Part shown: positions 1 to 12,724 of the stretch, one piece after another
Numbering within the stretch: position 1 is the stretch's first letter
Layout: every line of letters begins with the position of its first letter
Assembly: GCA_014621425.1 (NCBI GenBank)
Contig: JAANBB010000073.1
Span: 1-64,000 of the forward strand
Length of the DNA stretch: 64,000 nucleotides
DNA from: Cylindrodendrum hubeiense
Taxonomy: Eukaryota; Ascomycota; Sordariomycetes; Hypocreales; Nectriaceae
Direction of reading: 5' to 3'
The notes under the pieces: generated by a model
What the model saw: the letters and a program-made list of their open reading frames with translations, nothing else
Told to the model about the DNA's origin: nothing
The model's database searches: none
Program-made: the position numbers and the translations under genes

Positions 1-1785
1 GCTAATGAGCAGCTGTGCTATAGAGGACGTCGGTCGGTCATGAAGTGCGAGAGCATGAGGAGTGTTGATGTTGAGGGTCCAAGGTTGAAAGGTTCGAGGC
101 CGAAGCGGGTTGAAAGAGATAGCAGGCCGTCGTCAGACTCTGACCTGGACAATGGCCGGAGGTAGCTGCAGGGCCCGTCGATCAGGCGAGGTACTTCGCG
201 CCAGGTACCTTCCCGAGGTACCTTGTCGAACACGAGCTGGGCTGTTCTGGCAAGGCAGCCCCCTGGAGCCCCACCAATAGGGGACCAACAGGCCGCGCCT
301 CGCGTGTCCAGTGGCTGGCTTTAGGGGGAGCGCGCGAACAGTTCAGGGATGTCGTCAACTGTCCGGCAAGAGTAAGGTACCTCCGCCCCAGTGTACCTTG
401 CCTCACCTTGCCGTTCCGGGTCGAGGGGCCAATCATGCAAAGCATTCATAGCATGCTGGACTGACAGCCACTGCGTACCTGCAGTTTTGCGGGTGAAGGT
501 GAGAGGTTGCTGTCGTATGCTACACGAAACGGAGATACGAAATGGACAGAAACGAATGGTGCTCGATCTGGGATACGCAGGCTCTTTCGGATGGGATGAA
601 GGCGTGCAATATATCCGCGCAAGCCCAGATGGTTTCGAGCCTAGCAACATTGTACCTGAGGTACAAGTAGTCGGCACAGGCCACCTGATGAGTTGACGGG
701 TACCTTACCAAGGAGGGGGATCGATACAATGTTGCATTAGGTACCTCAGAACAATGCGATGCTCCATCCATGGCACACGAAAAAAAGCAAATGCCAGTTG
801 GGTAGGATTTGTCGCGGAGAGAACTGCCATGTCTCAGTCAGAAATCTCGATGCGGCTTTCCTGGTTGGAACATTTGGATCACTTCTACCTAGGTAGGTAC
901 ATAGTAATCACCACTGAGTCCTCTGTCGCCACGCTCTCAGTGAGATAGTTAAAAGCGTGTCTTGCGTTTTCCATCCCCTCTCTACATCAACCTAGCTCCC
1001 AGCGGTAGGTACCTACGGGGTACCTGAAGTCGTCTGTTGCAAAGCAATGGACAACGCCTCTGCCGTGGCGGGAGCGGCTCTCGGCTCGCACCTCTCTCAA
1101 CCCTTCGTCCTTCTAGCCCAGGTTGCCTCGACGAAGGCTGGCTCAAGAAGTTTGTGACTACGAGTTCCAGGGTACATCCCGCCGCCGTCCGTCACAGTGC
1201 ATGCCTTACCTTACCTAAGGTAGGTACCTACCTAGCTACCCACCTATAATGCCCCTTATTGCTCCGTTGATCTGGGTAAGTTTGAGGCACTGGGTGAGTT
1301 CAGATTGAGGGCTTCCCTCGCTATTATCGACTGTAGGCTGTAACTGTCTGCTTTAGATAATATGGTGCATTCATTCCCTATATTCCCACGGGACTGCGGT
1401 GATCACGACCTTCCTGCGCCAGCCGTCGTCGGTTCCTAGGCAAGGTACCTAGGAACCCCATCTCCCACTGTAGGAGTCCCCACATCCCCTGCGCTTCCAG
1501 GCAGCCCCTGTCCCCCTCCGCTCCCCAGCACCTGGTAGGGGAGCTTCCAGAGCAGGTTTAGTGGCGACGACGCGGCTGCTAGTGGTTTCCATTGCACCCA
1601 GTGCAACCAGGCCAGAAAAAAAGCCAGAGCTTTTTGTTTGCCTTGGAGCGGGAGCTGACCTCACAACAGCTTGCACATCAAGCCAACCAAACCAAACCTC
1701 AGCCGTTACCTCCACCACCGCCTCTTCACATTCTTTCTTCCTCCATCCTCCCACACTCCCTCTCCTCTCCCCCACAACTTCCACC
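1..1785. promoter_or_regulatory. Upstream region of CSE1, rich in AGGTACCT-type motifs
   Basis: I see no convincing gene here; the short open frames lack codon bias and recognisable motifs. The stretch carries many copies of a short palindromic family built on AGGTACCT/TAGGTACC (for example near 203-221, 373-400, 655-670, 700-745, 890-900, 1005-1022, 1205-1245 and 1437-1452). The last 200 bases before the CSE1 ATG are C+T-rich, as expected of a fungal promoter or leader. The same motif family recurs elsewhere in the window, always between genes. Confidence 0.6.
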
Positions 1786-4700
1786 ATGGCGGCAGACATT
1801 GGTCACATCTCTCAGTTGCTTGACGCAACCCTCGATCCCTCCCAACACCGCAAAGGTACTTCGCCGCTCCGTTGCCCTCCCACCCCGTCGTTGCCCCGCG
1901 ATCTTTTGGCTAATAAACAAACCCATCCCAACAGCCGAGTCCGCTCTCAAACTCGAGGCGGCCAAGCCCCAATACTCGCTCGGTCTGCTCAATATTGTCA
2001 GCTCAGCCTCGCTTCCTACCAAGACCCGCCTGGCCGCTGCCTTGGCCTTCAAGAACTTCATCCGAACAAACTATGTGGTGCGTCGAGCCTCCGAATCTTC
2101 CTGCCTCGCCCCTCCCCGCTCGGCCATTGAATCATCGACGAAACAAATACTAAACTCGATTTGTCTGCGCAGGACGAGGAAGGAAACTATAAGCTACCCC
2201 AGGATGAGGTCCTGACTATCAAAGAACGCCTCATCGGCCTCATGATCGAATCCCCTTCCAACATCCAGGCTCAACTCGGCGACGCTATTAGCGTGATTGC
2301 CGATTCTGATTTTTGGCGGCGATGGGATACTCTGACTCAGGTGCGTCATCCTCGGTCTCTCGACTCACATAGCTCGCGCTCACAGTCTTTCTTTGTAGGA
2401 ACTTGTCAACCGATTTTCCGCAACCGACCCCAAGGTCAATGTCGGCGTTCTCGAGGTGGCACACTCCATCTTTGCGCGATGGCGACCATTGTTCCGCACC
2501 GATGAGCTCTACATGGAGATCAACCATGTCATTGAGACCTTTGGTCAAGCTTTTATTCAGCTGCTAGTGGTAAGTTGCCATCGTCCATCTAGCACCTGTT
2601 CAATACTCACACGCTTGGCTACAGACGACCGACAAGAAGATTTCCGAGAGCTCAGACAAGAAGGAGGCTCTACATGGCTGGTTTGAGACTCTGGATCTCC
2701 AAATCAAGATCCTGAACGACATGTCCTGCCACGACTTGCCGCCTATCTTCGAGGAGAACCTCGCCAGCATTTCCGAGCTTTTTCACAAGTACCTCACATA
2801 CTCCAACCCTCTGTTGGAGACCGATGATGAGACCGAGACGAGCATAGTAGACACCGTCAAAGCTGATATATGTGAGGTTTTGGAGCTCTACACTGTGAAG
2901 TACGACGAGGACTTCTCCAAGTACTGCCAGCCCTTCATCGAGAAAGCCTGGAACCTGTTATCCTCCACAGGCATCGAGACCAAGTACGACATCATCGTCA
3001 GCAAGGCCTTGCATTTCCTGACGGCTGTCGCCTCAACAAAGGAGCACTCTGGCATCTTCAATAGCGAGGAGGTGCTTACACAGATTGTGGAAAAGGTTAT
3101 CTTGCCGAATGTGGGACTCCGCGAATCCGATATGGAGCTGTTCGAGGACGAGCCCATCGAGTTTATCCGACGAGATCTGGAGGGCTCCGACACAGACTCA
3201 AGACGTCGGTCTGCCACCGACTTCCTCCGAAAGCTCCAGGAGAAATTCGAGGCCCCAGTCACTACCGTCGTCTCCAAGTACATCACCCACTACCTTTCTC
3301 AGGACAAGTCGGATTGGAGGGCCAAGGACACTGCCATTTATCTCTTCCTATCCATTGCTGCCAAGGGTGCTGTCACCGCCGCGCAAGGTGTTAAGACTGT
3401 TAACCCCTTGGTCAACGTCGTCCAGTTCTTTGAACAACACATCGCTCAGGACCTGATCTCCAACGAAGGTGTGGAGCCAATCTCGAAGGTGGACGCCATC
3501 AAGTACCTCTACACTTTCCGCAGTCAGCTTTCCAAGGAACAGTGGAAGCAGGCCCTCGGACCTTTGATCCAGAACCTGAACTCGGACAACTATGTTGTAT
3601 ATACCTATGCAGCCATCGCTGTGGAGCGAGTCTTGTTCCTTACTGACGACGCTGGCACTCCTATGTTCCCTCGAGCAGATGTTGAGCCCTTCTCCAAGGA
3701 TCTCCTTGGTCACCTGTTTAAGCTCATTGAGAAAGAGGCGAGCCCTGCCAAGCTCCAGGAGAACGAATTCTTGATGCGTTGCGTTATGAGGATCCTCATC
3801 GTCATCAAGGATGGTGCTTCGCCGATGGTCGAAAATGTCCTCACCCACCTGATTCTAATCACAAACGTCATGAAACAGAACCCTAGCAATCCCCGATTCT
3901 ACTACTACCATTTCGAGGCTATGGGTGCTCTTGTTCGGTACTGCGCTCCAAGCAACGCTGCTCTCTTCAATGAGAAGCTGTGGGAACCTTTCCACCAGAT
4001 CCTGGTTGAGGATGTCACAGGTAAGCTACCATGTCTCGGTTCAGGAAGAGGTCACCCACTAACAAAATCTCCAGAGTTTATGCAATACGTCTTCCAGATC
4101 CTTGCCCAATTGCTCGAGTCCAGCCCAGCTGAGACAATTTCGGACAACTACAAGGCGCTGTTGGGTCCCTTGCTAAACCCTCCTCTTTGGGAAACACGAG
4201 GCAATGTCCCTGCTTGCACCCGTCTGCTGTCGGCCGTTGTTCCTCGTGCCTCCCAGGCTATTATCGCAGAGAACCAGCTTGAGGCTGTGCTCGGCATTTT
4301 CCAGAAGCTCCTTAGCGGGAAGAAATCTGAACTGCATGCCTTTGATCTCCTGGACTCCATCGTCAAGTCCTTTGAGCCGTGAGTATTTACGTGTTAATGT
4401 GTGATATATAAGCAATCCACTGACAACTATATTCCAGTTCGGTTTTGGAACCCTACTTCGGCACTGTCCTTCGTCTCCTCTACACAAAGCTGCAGGGTTC
4501 TCCCGCCGATTCGTTCAAGCTGCGCTTCGTCAGGTTTTACCATCTTGTCTCCGCCAGATCGGAGGCCGGGTTCGGCGCTGATTACTTTATCACTCAGTCG
4601 GATCAGGTCGAGGCGGGTGTCTTCACGAAGGTGTACCCCGTCTTCGTCCTGGCTGAGACAGAGAAGCTAGCTCGCCCTGTAGACCGTAAGGTCGCGGTAG

Positions 4701-5065
4701 TGTCCCTGACCAAGACTCTCTGTGACTCGCAAGCCTTCGGTCAGAAGTTCATGAAGGGTTGGGCTAACAGCTGCCGCATTTTGCTCTCTCTTCTAGCTAA
4801 CCCACCCACCGTCGCTGCCGGTACTGGTGATGACATCGTCGCTGAAGCAGATGTCGACGACATTGGTTTCGGCATGTCTTTTACTGCGCTCAACACATGC
4901 AAGGCTCTTGTACGAGATGACTTCCCCGAGGTTCTTGATGTTACTACGTGGGTAAAGGAGTACATGGTCGCTGCCAACCAGCGACATGGTGGCGCCATCG
5001 AGGGCTTCATCGGCCAGCGTTTGAGCCCCGAGGAGCAGCAGGCGATCGTCAAGTACATCCGATGA
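1786..5065 (+). CDS. CSE1: CSE1/CAS exportin (importin-alpha re-exporter)
   Basis: Nuclear export karyopherin that returns importin-alpha to the cytoplasm together with Ran-GTP. Seven exons join in phase: 1786-1855, 1935-2077, 2173-2340, 2399-2569, 2625-4020, 4075-4378 and 4438-5065. They give about 959 residues, matching the roughly 960 usual for Cse1. The start is the CACCATGG context followed by MAADIGHISQLL. An importin-beta N-terminal domain spans roughly residues 25-100 (LAAALAFKNFIRTNYV). The whole product is alpha-helical HEAT repeats, with Cse1-specific segments such as FEDEPIEFIRRDLEGSD and the C-terminal CAS/CSE1 region ending GFIGQRLSPEEQQ. All introns have GT donors and AG acceptors. 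It is followed by an 830-base convergent gap. The family is clear; exact splice sites are hand-called. Confidence 0.95.
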
Positions 5066-5895
5066 GCTACCCATGTCTTCGAGTAGATGATTTGGCGGGC
5101 ATCCGGCCGAGTAGGAGGTCGAGACGGAATTGATAAGGATACCAGGAGTCAGGGAGGATAACTATGTATGTATGTATTGATGGGCGGGCGGGTGAATAGG
5201 GCATCTTGAATTAGAAGATGAATGAAGAAAAAAGCACCAGTGCATTATTGTGCGAGATGCAAAGATGACTGGAAAGGGGAGACAAGGGGGATATCTTGCC
5301 CCGTTGAAAAGTTATCACCATGATACACTCAATAATATCATGATAACCGACAACGTTGTGTGCACCTATGTCAACCAAACATGATTGAGATTTCTACCTA
5401 AGTTTCCATAGTCGTGGTATGCGATACTGGGGACCGCTCTAGATCTAATCTTCCCAACGCGCACAGAAGATCAAGTGTCTATCTACCCATTCGTGATGCC
5501 ACCAGACGTGAGAGCTCATTAGCTCCCTGGTATTATTATCTGCCCTCCTGTTCGGTGGCCCAGACACGAATTCACGGCCGTCATCTTCGTCGAATGTCCC
5601 CAGTCCACGATTGTAAACCCATTCAAATGCTAGGGTAGTAGGGATTATTCAATATCAACAAAAACGCCAAGGACTATTGTCCACTCGCACTTATCGTAAG
5701 CGTCATGATGGCGAAACATCATCTGGTATCAAAATCGTACAAAACATTCAAAGCCGCCCAATGTACCGGTACCCTTGTCCCACATGGATGCACGCAACAA
5801 ATCAAATCAAATCAGTATCTCAAGGTGTGGGTGGTGAAGATGATGTTGTTGAAGTCGGAAGAGGCTCCGCTGCCTTTCAGTTCCCCGCAAGTCGT
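5066..5895. other. Convergent intergenic region (3' ends of CSE1 and the PH-domain gene)
   Basis: I see no coding sequence. It contains the 3' flanks of two converging genes, A+T-rich patches (5325-5400) with inverted ATCATGAT-like words, and no recognisable RNA gene. Confidence 0.5.
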
Positions 5896-7908
5896 TCAAA
5901 GGAAGCCACCTTCGCTGCTGATGACACCAACGCTGTTGCGCCATCCGCATCTCCGGTCGTTTTCGTCTCGGTCTCGGGGAGGTGCTCCGGTTCCTCGGGG
6001 GTTCAGCGTCCCACGGGGTATGGACGAGGGCTGGACGTCGATCTCGCTACTTCCCCGGCTACTCCCACTAGCGTTCGTCTGGACTAGCAGTAAGCTGCTG
6101 GTGCTAGATAGTCTCTTGGTAAACTCGGTGAAACTCAACCTTTTGGCGCTGGTGGTGGACACTCGCTTGTCTGCACTTGGGCGGGGGGTGCCTTCTTCGG
6201 AAGCCTTGCCCGATGCCGACATATCTATATTCGCCATGGCCGCTGCAAGCTTAGGGGTACTCTGTATCCTCTGTGCTGGGCTAGGGTGACTTTTGGCGTT
6301 GGCAGTATGTGGCCGCATTGGGGGAGGCTGGTTGGCTACGGTGCCTGAACTGACCCGGGTGTTGATTGGAGTCCTGGAGGTTGGCGGTCTGACGGAACTC
6401 TGAGGCTGTGCGGACTCATGTCGGCTAGTGATAAACTGCAAGGCGCGCTGTGTTGTGGGGGGAATCAATGCTGGCCCACGTCGCTCTGGGATATGGCCGT
6501 ATGCACCCTCATCCGAGTCGTCCGAGTCTCCGTCTTGGGCATCGTCCGAGCTGTCGGACGCCTCAAAAGCGCTCCGTATTGCCATTTGCTGTGCTCGTTC
6601 GGCAGCTTCCCTCTGTTTTCGCCTTTGGTCAGCTTCTCGCATCAGCGCCTCGAACCGCGCCAAGGAGCTCAATTTCTCTTCCCCAGGGACCTCCTGCTCA
6701 GACCCAGGAATGCACCTCAATTGAAAGGCTCTGTCGAGGATGGTCTCACGAGGCGCTGGGGGGGAACTCGAGTCAGTCGCCGTGATTGAGGGCTGTGGTG
6801 TCTGTGAGCTAATGCTGTCTCGTCCTCGGATGGGCGAGCTCATTGTCGAAGATCTCCCCTGGGCAGCCGTCCATCCCTCAATGAACTCGCCCTGGTATTC
6901 ACCTGTGGTACCGACAGGAGAAGGCAGATCAGAGGGCAGGTCAGTGGGAAGCACAGTCGTATAGTGCTGACCAGGGATCGGATACATTTGCTGGATGGGG
7001 TAGTTGGCGCTTGAGGGCGAGGAAACGTCACTCCTCTTGGACCGCAGACTTGGCGACTCGGAACTGAAGGTGAGTGGTCTCTCACGAGGCCCAGTGGACT
7101 GGGTGTTTGCGGAGCTCTTGTGCTGAAGGGCGCGAGTGTCGGACCGGCCAGGCTGGTTACCGCTGGTTGGGCGCGAAAAGTAGTCGGGCTGATCGCGGGA
7201 TCGTGGCGCAAATGGGTTGGTGAATTGAGGGGACATGGGGCTCTCGGGACTCATGGGCGACTTCTTGGACAGGATGAAGCGCGCCCACTCATGCAGACTG
7301 GGATGGTGGTCGTCAGGAGGCGTACGGAACCACAACATATTGGCGCTGGTCTCCTTGTTCGAGGAAATCAGACCAGCAGCGCGACTGGAGCGTCGTTTCC
7401 GCTCCTTATCGGACATCGTGATGACGAGGGTAGGTAAAACGGGGCCCTGCTTCCGGTGGGCGATCATTTGAACTTGACAGTCGGTGATGCAACTGATGGG
7501 CCACTGTTGGTTCGGTTCGGTGTCCTCCTTGAGTTGGATATCGTCAGTGCATCTTCTGGGTAGAGCCTCAGGAGCTGTCGGGCAGGTTAAATCCAACACA
7601 CCTTGTGTTTGTAGAGAAAGAGGCAGCATTCATCGGTGGGTGTCTTTGCAATCGGCTTAGGGGTCAAACTATTGTTTCGGCTGCTCGTCACTAGCTGAGA
7701 GTAGCTGGGGCTCGAATTGCCCTGTTGGCCAGAGGTAATGCGCCTCCCGACGACTATGTATCGTGTCTAAAGTAATATTAGTGTTAGGAGATTGTTCTTA
7801 ATCTTGAATCAAACCAGGCGCGACAACAAGACATACCTTCCAAACAGCCCTGCCAAGGATCTGGCCTCGGTCTGGAGGGACCATGAGCATCCCATCGAGG
7901 CTATCCAT
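5896..7908 (-). CDS. PH-domain protein with long disordered C-terminal part
   Basis: Three exons are supported: 7837-7908, 7600-7766 and 5896-7555. They join in phase to about 632 residues starting MDSLDGMLMVPPDRG. The first 170 residues look like a pleckstrin-homology fold: a WKTRYIVVG beta strand, an insertion, then FLYKHK, QQWPISCITDCQVQ and a closing helix with a conserved Trp (SLHEWARFIL). PH domains bind phosphoinositides or proteins, so a membrane-associated scaffold is a fair guess. The rest is Ser/Pro/Arg-rich and disordered, with an acidic patch (DSSDDAQDGDSDDSDEG) and a short helical stretch (ARFEALMREADQRRKQREAAERA). The second intron (7556-7599, 44 bases) is short; its donor was chosen only to keep phase. 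A more distal 5' exon may exist (see 9561-9638). I do not recognise a named orthologue. Confidence 0.75.
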
Positions 7909-8152
7909 TGTCGGCGTGGGACCAGAATGTCGATGCCTGGGAGTGAGAGATGGGATGGAGAGGCGGAGGGGAGAGAGAAGGGAAGCAAAGGAGAAGCAAC
8001 AAGATTAGATGAGGATCAAAGTCGCATCATGAGCAGCACGGAGTATAGGCGCGGGGATGACCAGAGATAGCGTGAGAGAGGAAGAAATGCGGCGAAGAAA
8101 TGACTGCTTGCGAGAACGGAAGGGCGTGCGCGGTTTGAAACTGATTATTACG

Positions 8153-8212
8153 GTGGCGATGGCGATGGCGATGGCGAAAGTGGTGGTGACGATAATAATA
8201 ATAACAATAACG
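8153..8212. repeat. GGCGAT hexanucleotide repeat followed by ATA/ACA triplets
   Basis: About four GGCGAT units, then GTGGTGGTG and a run of ATAATAATAATAAC. A simple-sequence tract with no coding potential. Confidence 0.8.
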
Positions 8213-8421
8213 AAGCAGCAATGCGGCGCCTGGTGTTGGTGGTGAAGCAGGTTCGGGGAGTGGGAGACAGGCGGAGAGCGAATGCGTTCATGGGCGGTCA
8301 GTCGTGTGTGGTCGACGAACCCGGTCCCGGCGAGGTTGTCTCAGAAAACGAGCGAAGGAGGCAATAATGGTGGAGGTGAAGATGGTGGTTTAACCGACCT
8401 TGGCCGGACGCTGGAGATGGG

Positions 8422-8492
8422 ACGGATGCGGATGCGGATGTGGATGCGGATGTGGACGTGGATGCGGACGGAGACGGAGACGGAGACGGAGA
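8422..8492. repeat. GGATGC/GGATGT then GGAGAC hexanucleotide array
   Basis: Roughly eight six-base units of GGATGC or GGATGT type grading into several GGAGAC units. It is G-rich on the plus strand and C+T-rich on the minus strand. Confidence 0.8.
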
Positions 8493-9292
8493 AGTGACTG
8501 AGAGGTAGGCAGAAATGTAGATCTCGCTTGAGAGGTCGTATCCACATCCCGAGACCACGAGGAAGAGGGGGCTCGATCGCGTTTGTGGTTGATGCAGGGC
8601 GGATTCCCGAGAATCTGGGCCCTCAGAGACCGGCAGAGACCCTCAGGGACCAGCACAGACTCGACGGTCAGGGCTGCAAAACAAACGCCTCCAGATCGGT
8701 GTCGACCACCTTGGCGGGTACCAAGCGTTCGGCGACGCCGGCAGGTGGCTTTTAGTCTGGCCGCCTTTCCCCAATGAGACCAAATTAGGACCAGCGGGGC
8801 GTGTGTTGGTCAAAACGCATGCGTTAACCGCGGGGAGAAGTCCTTGATTGAAGGAGGGAAAAAGGAAATGGGATGAAAAGTTGGCTCCGTGGTGACAGAC
8901 TTGGAAACAAGAAGCAAGACCGTGTAAAAGAAAAGAAGGAAAAGCAGAGAACAAAGCCCGGGGCAGTGACAGACGAGGTGGGATCCAGTCAATAGGTTGG
9001 CTTTTCAGAAGCAATTGATGCCGCGGTGAAACTAGAGGGGTATGTACCTGGTGAGGTCTCGGTAGGCCTAGAACGTGGAGGCTGTCAGTCAAGCGGTGGC
9101 GCTGGGAGCGAGGAGATGCACTGCAGAATGCAGAATGCCGAATGCACGAATGCACATCAGGGATTGCTTGTGGCAGCCAGACGGGGTCTCGACCATGGCT
9201 GGGCAGCCCTGGGCTGGAGAGGGGAACAGGGGTGGGGGGGTTCCTCTGGAAAGGGCTGGACTGGGATGGATGAGACCAGCCCAGCGGGAGAC

Positions 9293-9346
9293 GGAAAGAC
9301 GGGAGACGGGAGACGGGAAACGGGAAACGGGAAAACGGGATGGGCG
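9293..9346. repeat. GGGAGAC/GGGAAAC heptamer array
   Basis: Seven-base units ACGGGAG and ACGGGAA, about six copies, followed by GATGA pentamers to about 9369. The unit is not the fungal telomere repeat TTAGGG. Confidence 0.75.
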
Positions 9347-9560
9347 ATGTGATGAGATGAGATGAGATATGGGGCAGCATGCCGTTCACTCGTGAGCGGC
9401 GAGCCGTGGGCGCAACTTGTGGGACAGGCTGCCATATGGCAATATGGAGCATTGGAGATGGCCATCAACGTGGTGTAGGGATGATCGGATGCGGAGGCAT
9501 GGGCAGCTGGGTAGGGAATACGATGCCGCGAGTTTATGACAGCGCGTCATGAGGACTGAC

Positions 9561-9638
9561 CTGGGCTAAGTCGGTGTCTGAAGACGAGGCTCGGGAGGCT
9601 TGGGCGCTGTTGGCGCCAGACTCGTTGGATGGGGCCAT
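9561..9638 (-). CDS. Possible isolated first exon (MAPSNESGANSAQAS...)
   Basis: On the minus strand, an ATG at 9638 lies in good context (CACAACCATGGCC) after a C+T-rich leader. It opens 26 codons reading MAPSNESGANSAQASRASSS and onward, ending at a consensus-like donor CCCAG|GTCAGT at 9560. This looks like a real first exon. Its downstream partner would lie at lower coordinates. The PH-domain gene is the only candidate, but that would need an intron of about 1.6 kb or extra small exons, and the phase to the acceptor near 7937 does not fit directly. It could also be a separate transcript. Confidence 0.3.
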
Positions 9639-10845
9639 GGTTGTGATAGATGTAGGTATGGTCAGATCAGGTGATGGCGCTTCTTGCGGGCGACAGGGTG
9701 CGATGCAACGGCGGTGACTGTGATGCGAGGCGAGGCGAGGCGATGCGATGCGATGCAATTGTTGGATTGTGGATGGTGGATGGTGAATGGCGGATTTGTG
9801 GATGGTGGATGGACGGACGGTGGATGTGTCGACGACAGCCGGAGCACGGAGGAGCGGTGTCCCGATGCGGCAGTGTGTGAGCTGGGCAAGGGCAATGCAG
9901 TGCGTGAGGTGGGACAGGGCAGGCGCAGAGCAGGGCTGCAGGCCGTTGACCGAGTAGCTGGAGTCGCGGCGAGCAACAGCGAGCAACAGCGTGGGAGCGA
10001 GACGAGCAGCGCAGTTGGCCCGAGACGAGTTACCTACCTTAGGTACCAGGCAACTACCAAGACGACCGACCTCTACCTAAGATACTTGGTCCCAGCAGGC
10101 GAGCATCAGTGGAGTACCTATACGGGTAAAGCTCCCGAAGGATGTATGTACTAATTATGTATGGAGGGAGATGCAGGACTTGCAAGTTGGAGCACGTACG
10201 AGGATCTGGGAGGCGCTTGATTGGTGGGTCCCAAGATGGGATCTCAGGTCTGGCGTGGTCTAGGCTTCGATGAGGGTCCGGCGTTGAGCATCCTTGACAA
10301 CTTCTTCCTTGAGGTCGGAGTACTCCGTACCTATTTTGTGCTCCGTATTTTGTACTCGGTAATCATCCCCGGGATGTGGTGTGTGCGTGTTTGCTGTCCC
10401 GTGTGCCCGGGCCTCTCCATCAACTGTGCTGAGCTGAGTGGTGCTTGTTATCGTCGTCCCCGGCATTGCTGTGCCCCCCGTGCTCGTTGCCCTGACTGCC
10501 CTGATGCCCCGTGCCCCGGGCCCCGTGCCCCGATGCCCTCTGTCCTGGTACGCGGTAGGTGGTGTGGAGGGCTCTTCTGAAGGTAACTAGTAGTACTGCG
10601 TACAGCGCAGACCTGTCCCGTCGGTACGTGGCTGCATCGTGGGCGTGGACGAAAGCGTGTGCGAAAGCATGTGCGTGTGCAGCCACCACGAGAACAAGGC
10701 GCACGTCAGATGGGAAAGTGGACAAAAGCCGTGCCCGGGTAGATGGGAGATTGAGTCTAGATCGCCGGGGAGTGGGCTACCAAGCCAGCTGAACATGGAG
10801 ATGGGAACGAACGGGATGCATGTTGGATGGTGGAGAATGTCGGAC

Positions 10846-10903
10846 GGTGGAACATGTTGGTGGAACATGCTGGTGGAACAGTACGGTGGAACAGTACGGT
10901 GGT
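10846..10903. repeat. GGTGGAACA(T/G) tandem repeat
   Basis: Four units related to GGTGGAACATG..T and GGTGGAACAGTAC in direct order, with 15-base spacing. It lies in non-coding DNA. Confidence 0.8.
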
Positions 10904-11149
10904 ATCCCTAACGACAGACATGGGCATTCCAGAGCACCTGGGCCCAGACACCGGATGGGTCACCCGCCTCATGCCTTACGTCCCCCCTTTCTTTTCTTAG
11001 GCTGCCGCCCCTCTTCCTCCATGCATGTCTCTCCTGCCAACGGGCTGGGCTTGCTTGGGCTTGCTGGGCCGGATTTGGGGGCTGTTCGTCTGTTCATTGC
11101 TTCTTCAGTGGCTTCCAAAGAAAAGTCGATAGCGCGTGGTGTGGCTTGG

Positions 11150-11215
11150 CTTGGCTCCCCGTGGCTCTCCCCGTCGTGGCTCTCCCCGTCGTGGCTCTCC
11201 CCGTGGCTCCCCGCC
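11150..11215. repeat. CGTGGCTCTCCC tandem repeat
   Basis: Four to five units of about 15 bases with core CCGTCGTGGCTCTCC. The CGTGGCT core recurs in the array at 27193-27276. Confidence 0.75.
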
Positions 11216-12724
11216 GCTCCTCTTTGGGAGGGGCTCGACCTGGGGGTCGGAGCTTTGGGATCTGCGCAGATGGGGGAGCAGCATCGATCGGTCTGGGCGC
11301 AAGCCACATGGCCTGGACCGCGGAGATGCACGGTAGTTAGCCTGCGTGTGCTTGGACTGCATCAGACGTCGAACGATGAGGATCCGACGACGACGACGGT
11401 CAATAATGTCGTTGTTGAGACCGAACCTCGAGACGAGGTCCCAGGTTGAACCTGTAGGAAATTGGTGGGGGATGTTCGTCCTCCGATTGCCCACATATAG
11501 TCCTTGTTGAATCGAGAGTCATGGCATCATCTCTCTGGCCATGTCCTGTGATGCCGTCGAACACAACGACTTAGATTTCATGATTGTGTGGATGGCATCA
11601 AGATGTTTCCCGGACTACGGGTACTTGGGTACCTGTCAACTCTGCATTTGGACGCACCCGAGGCACCCGAGGCACCCGAGTCTACGGGTTGTTTATGACA
11701 CTGCTGCGTGCGTACTGTACTCCCCCCCGTCCTTCCCCCCATGTGCTTTGTTGACCAAGTCAGTGGGCGTGCATTGGGCGACTTAGACCGCATTTCCCGA
11801 ATCATGAATATCTCCGAAGTCTTGGTGGAGGGTCCAGGTCGTGCTCCGTCATGTCTGTCAGCGCCACAGCCTCCGTGGCCCATCGCCAGCCCTGCGGTCT
11901 GGAACACAACTTGCGACGCCCGCCTCGTGGCTTCCTCGTAAACCAAGCAACCAGGGCGAATGGTTTGCAGGCGGGCAGCCAAGGCGGGACTAATCGTGTG
12001 CTCGGTGTTCAGGAGCTGGGGCGCCGGGGCGCTCAGGCCATGGCCATGCCATGTGTAACGGGGGAGCGCCCCCTAAAACGCCCTTCAGCAGTCCTCGAGC
12101 CTCTCTCCGGCTTGGGGGAGTGACCACCGGCATCACCTAGCTTGCTAGGGGCAGATCCTTCGGCGCAACCAAGCCGGGGCCGAGGTAAGGGCTCGGGTCA
12201 GTGGCCAAACCCACTGGCCAAGACCTGCTATTTATGTAAATGCAGTGCCCTGTCGTCGAGGAGTCCACCGGACTATGACGGATATGTGTGTAAGGGCCTC
12301 GTCAAGCCCACTGCAATGCCCACTGCAATGCCCACTGCAAAGCCTGCTGAAAGAGCCCAGCCGCCTCAGAGCCCCAGCTAGAATGAGTTGACTAGCCCTA
12401 AGCCTGAAGCGGGCATCAGTATGGGCGGTAAGCCCCGGGAATACCGGGGTGGGAAAGTCTGCCCATCCGGCTGCCCACTCTAAAGCCTCTTTGGAGCCTC
12501 TCAAGCCTCAGTACCGATACCTCGAGAGCTCCCGCCCTTGTTAACAGCACACCCCTCGTCCCGCATCCCACTGTCCCAAACGCGCCCCCTGGTCGCATGT
12601 TTGTCCTTGCCATGCTGCGAGGGTCTCGCGGCTTGGGATGTTCTAGACTTACGACTGTCCGTCCAACATCCATATTCGTTCGATTGTTTTCAGTCTTGCG
12701 AATCTTGTGATTCTAGACCCGTGG

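Larger units (their letters stand above)
7909..9560. other. Upstream region of the PH-domain gene with microsatellites
   Basis: No gene is supported; the 269-residue open frame on the minus strand at 8643-9452 is low-complexity noise. On the minus strand a pyrimidine-rich tract ending in CTCCCAG lies just before the PH-gene ATG (near 7938-7975). It could be a splice acceptor or a promoter CT-block. Simple repeats occur at 8153-8212, 8422-8492 and 9293-9346. Confidence 0.5.

Noticed and set aside
1592..2215. 207-residue frame overlapping the CSE1 5' region
   Set aside because: Runs through two CSE1 introns; the conserved residues inside it belong to CSE1 exon 2.
9293..9346. Telomere-like or centromeric repeat
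   Set aside because: Units are GGGAGAC/GGGAAAC, not TTAGGG, short and internal.
8643..9452. 269-residue minus-strand open frame
   Set aside because: Driven by repeats and skewed composition; Pro/Ser/His-rich noise without conserved motifs.
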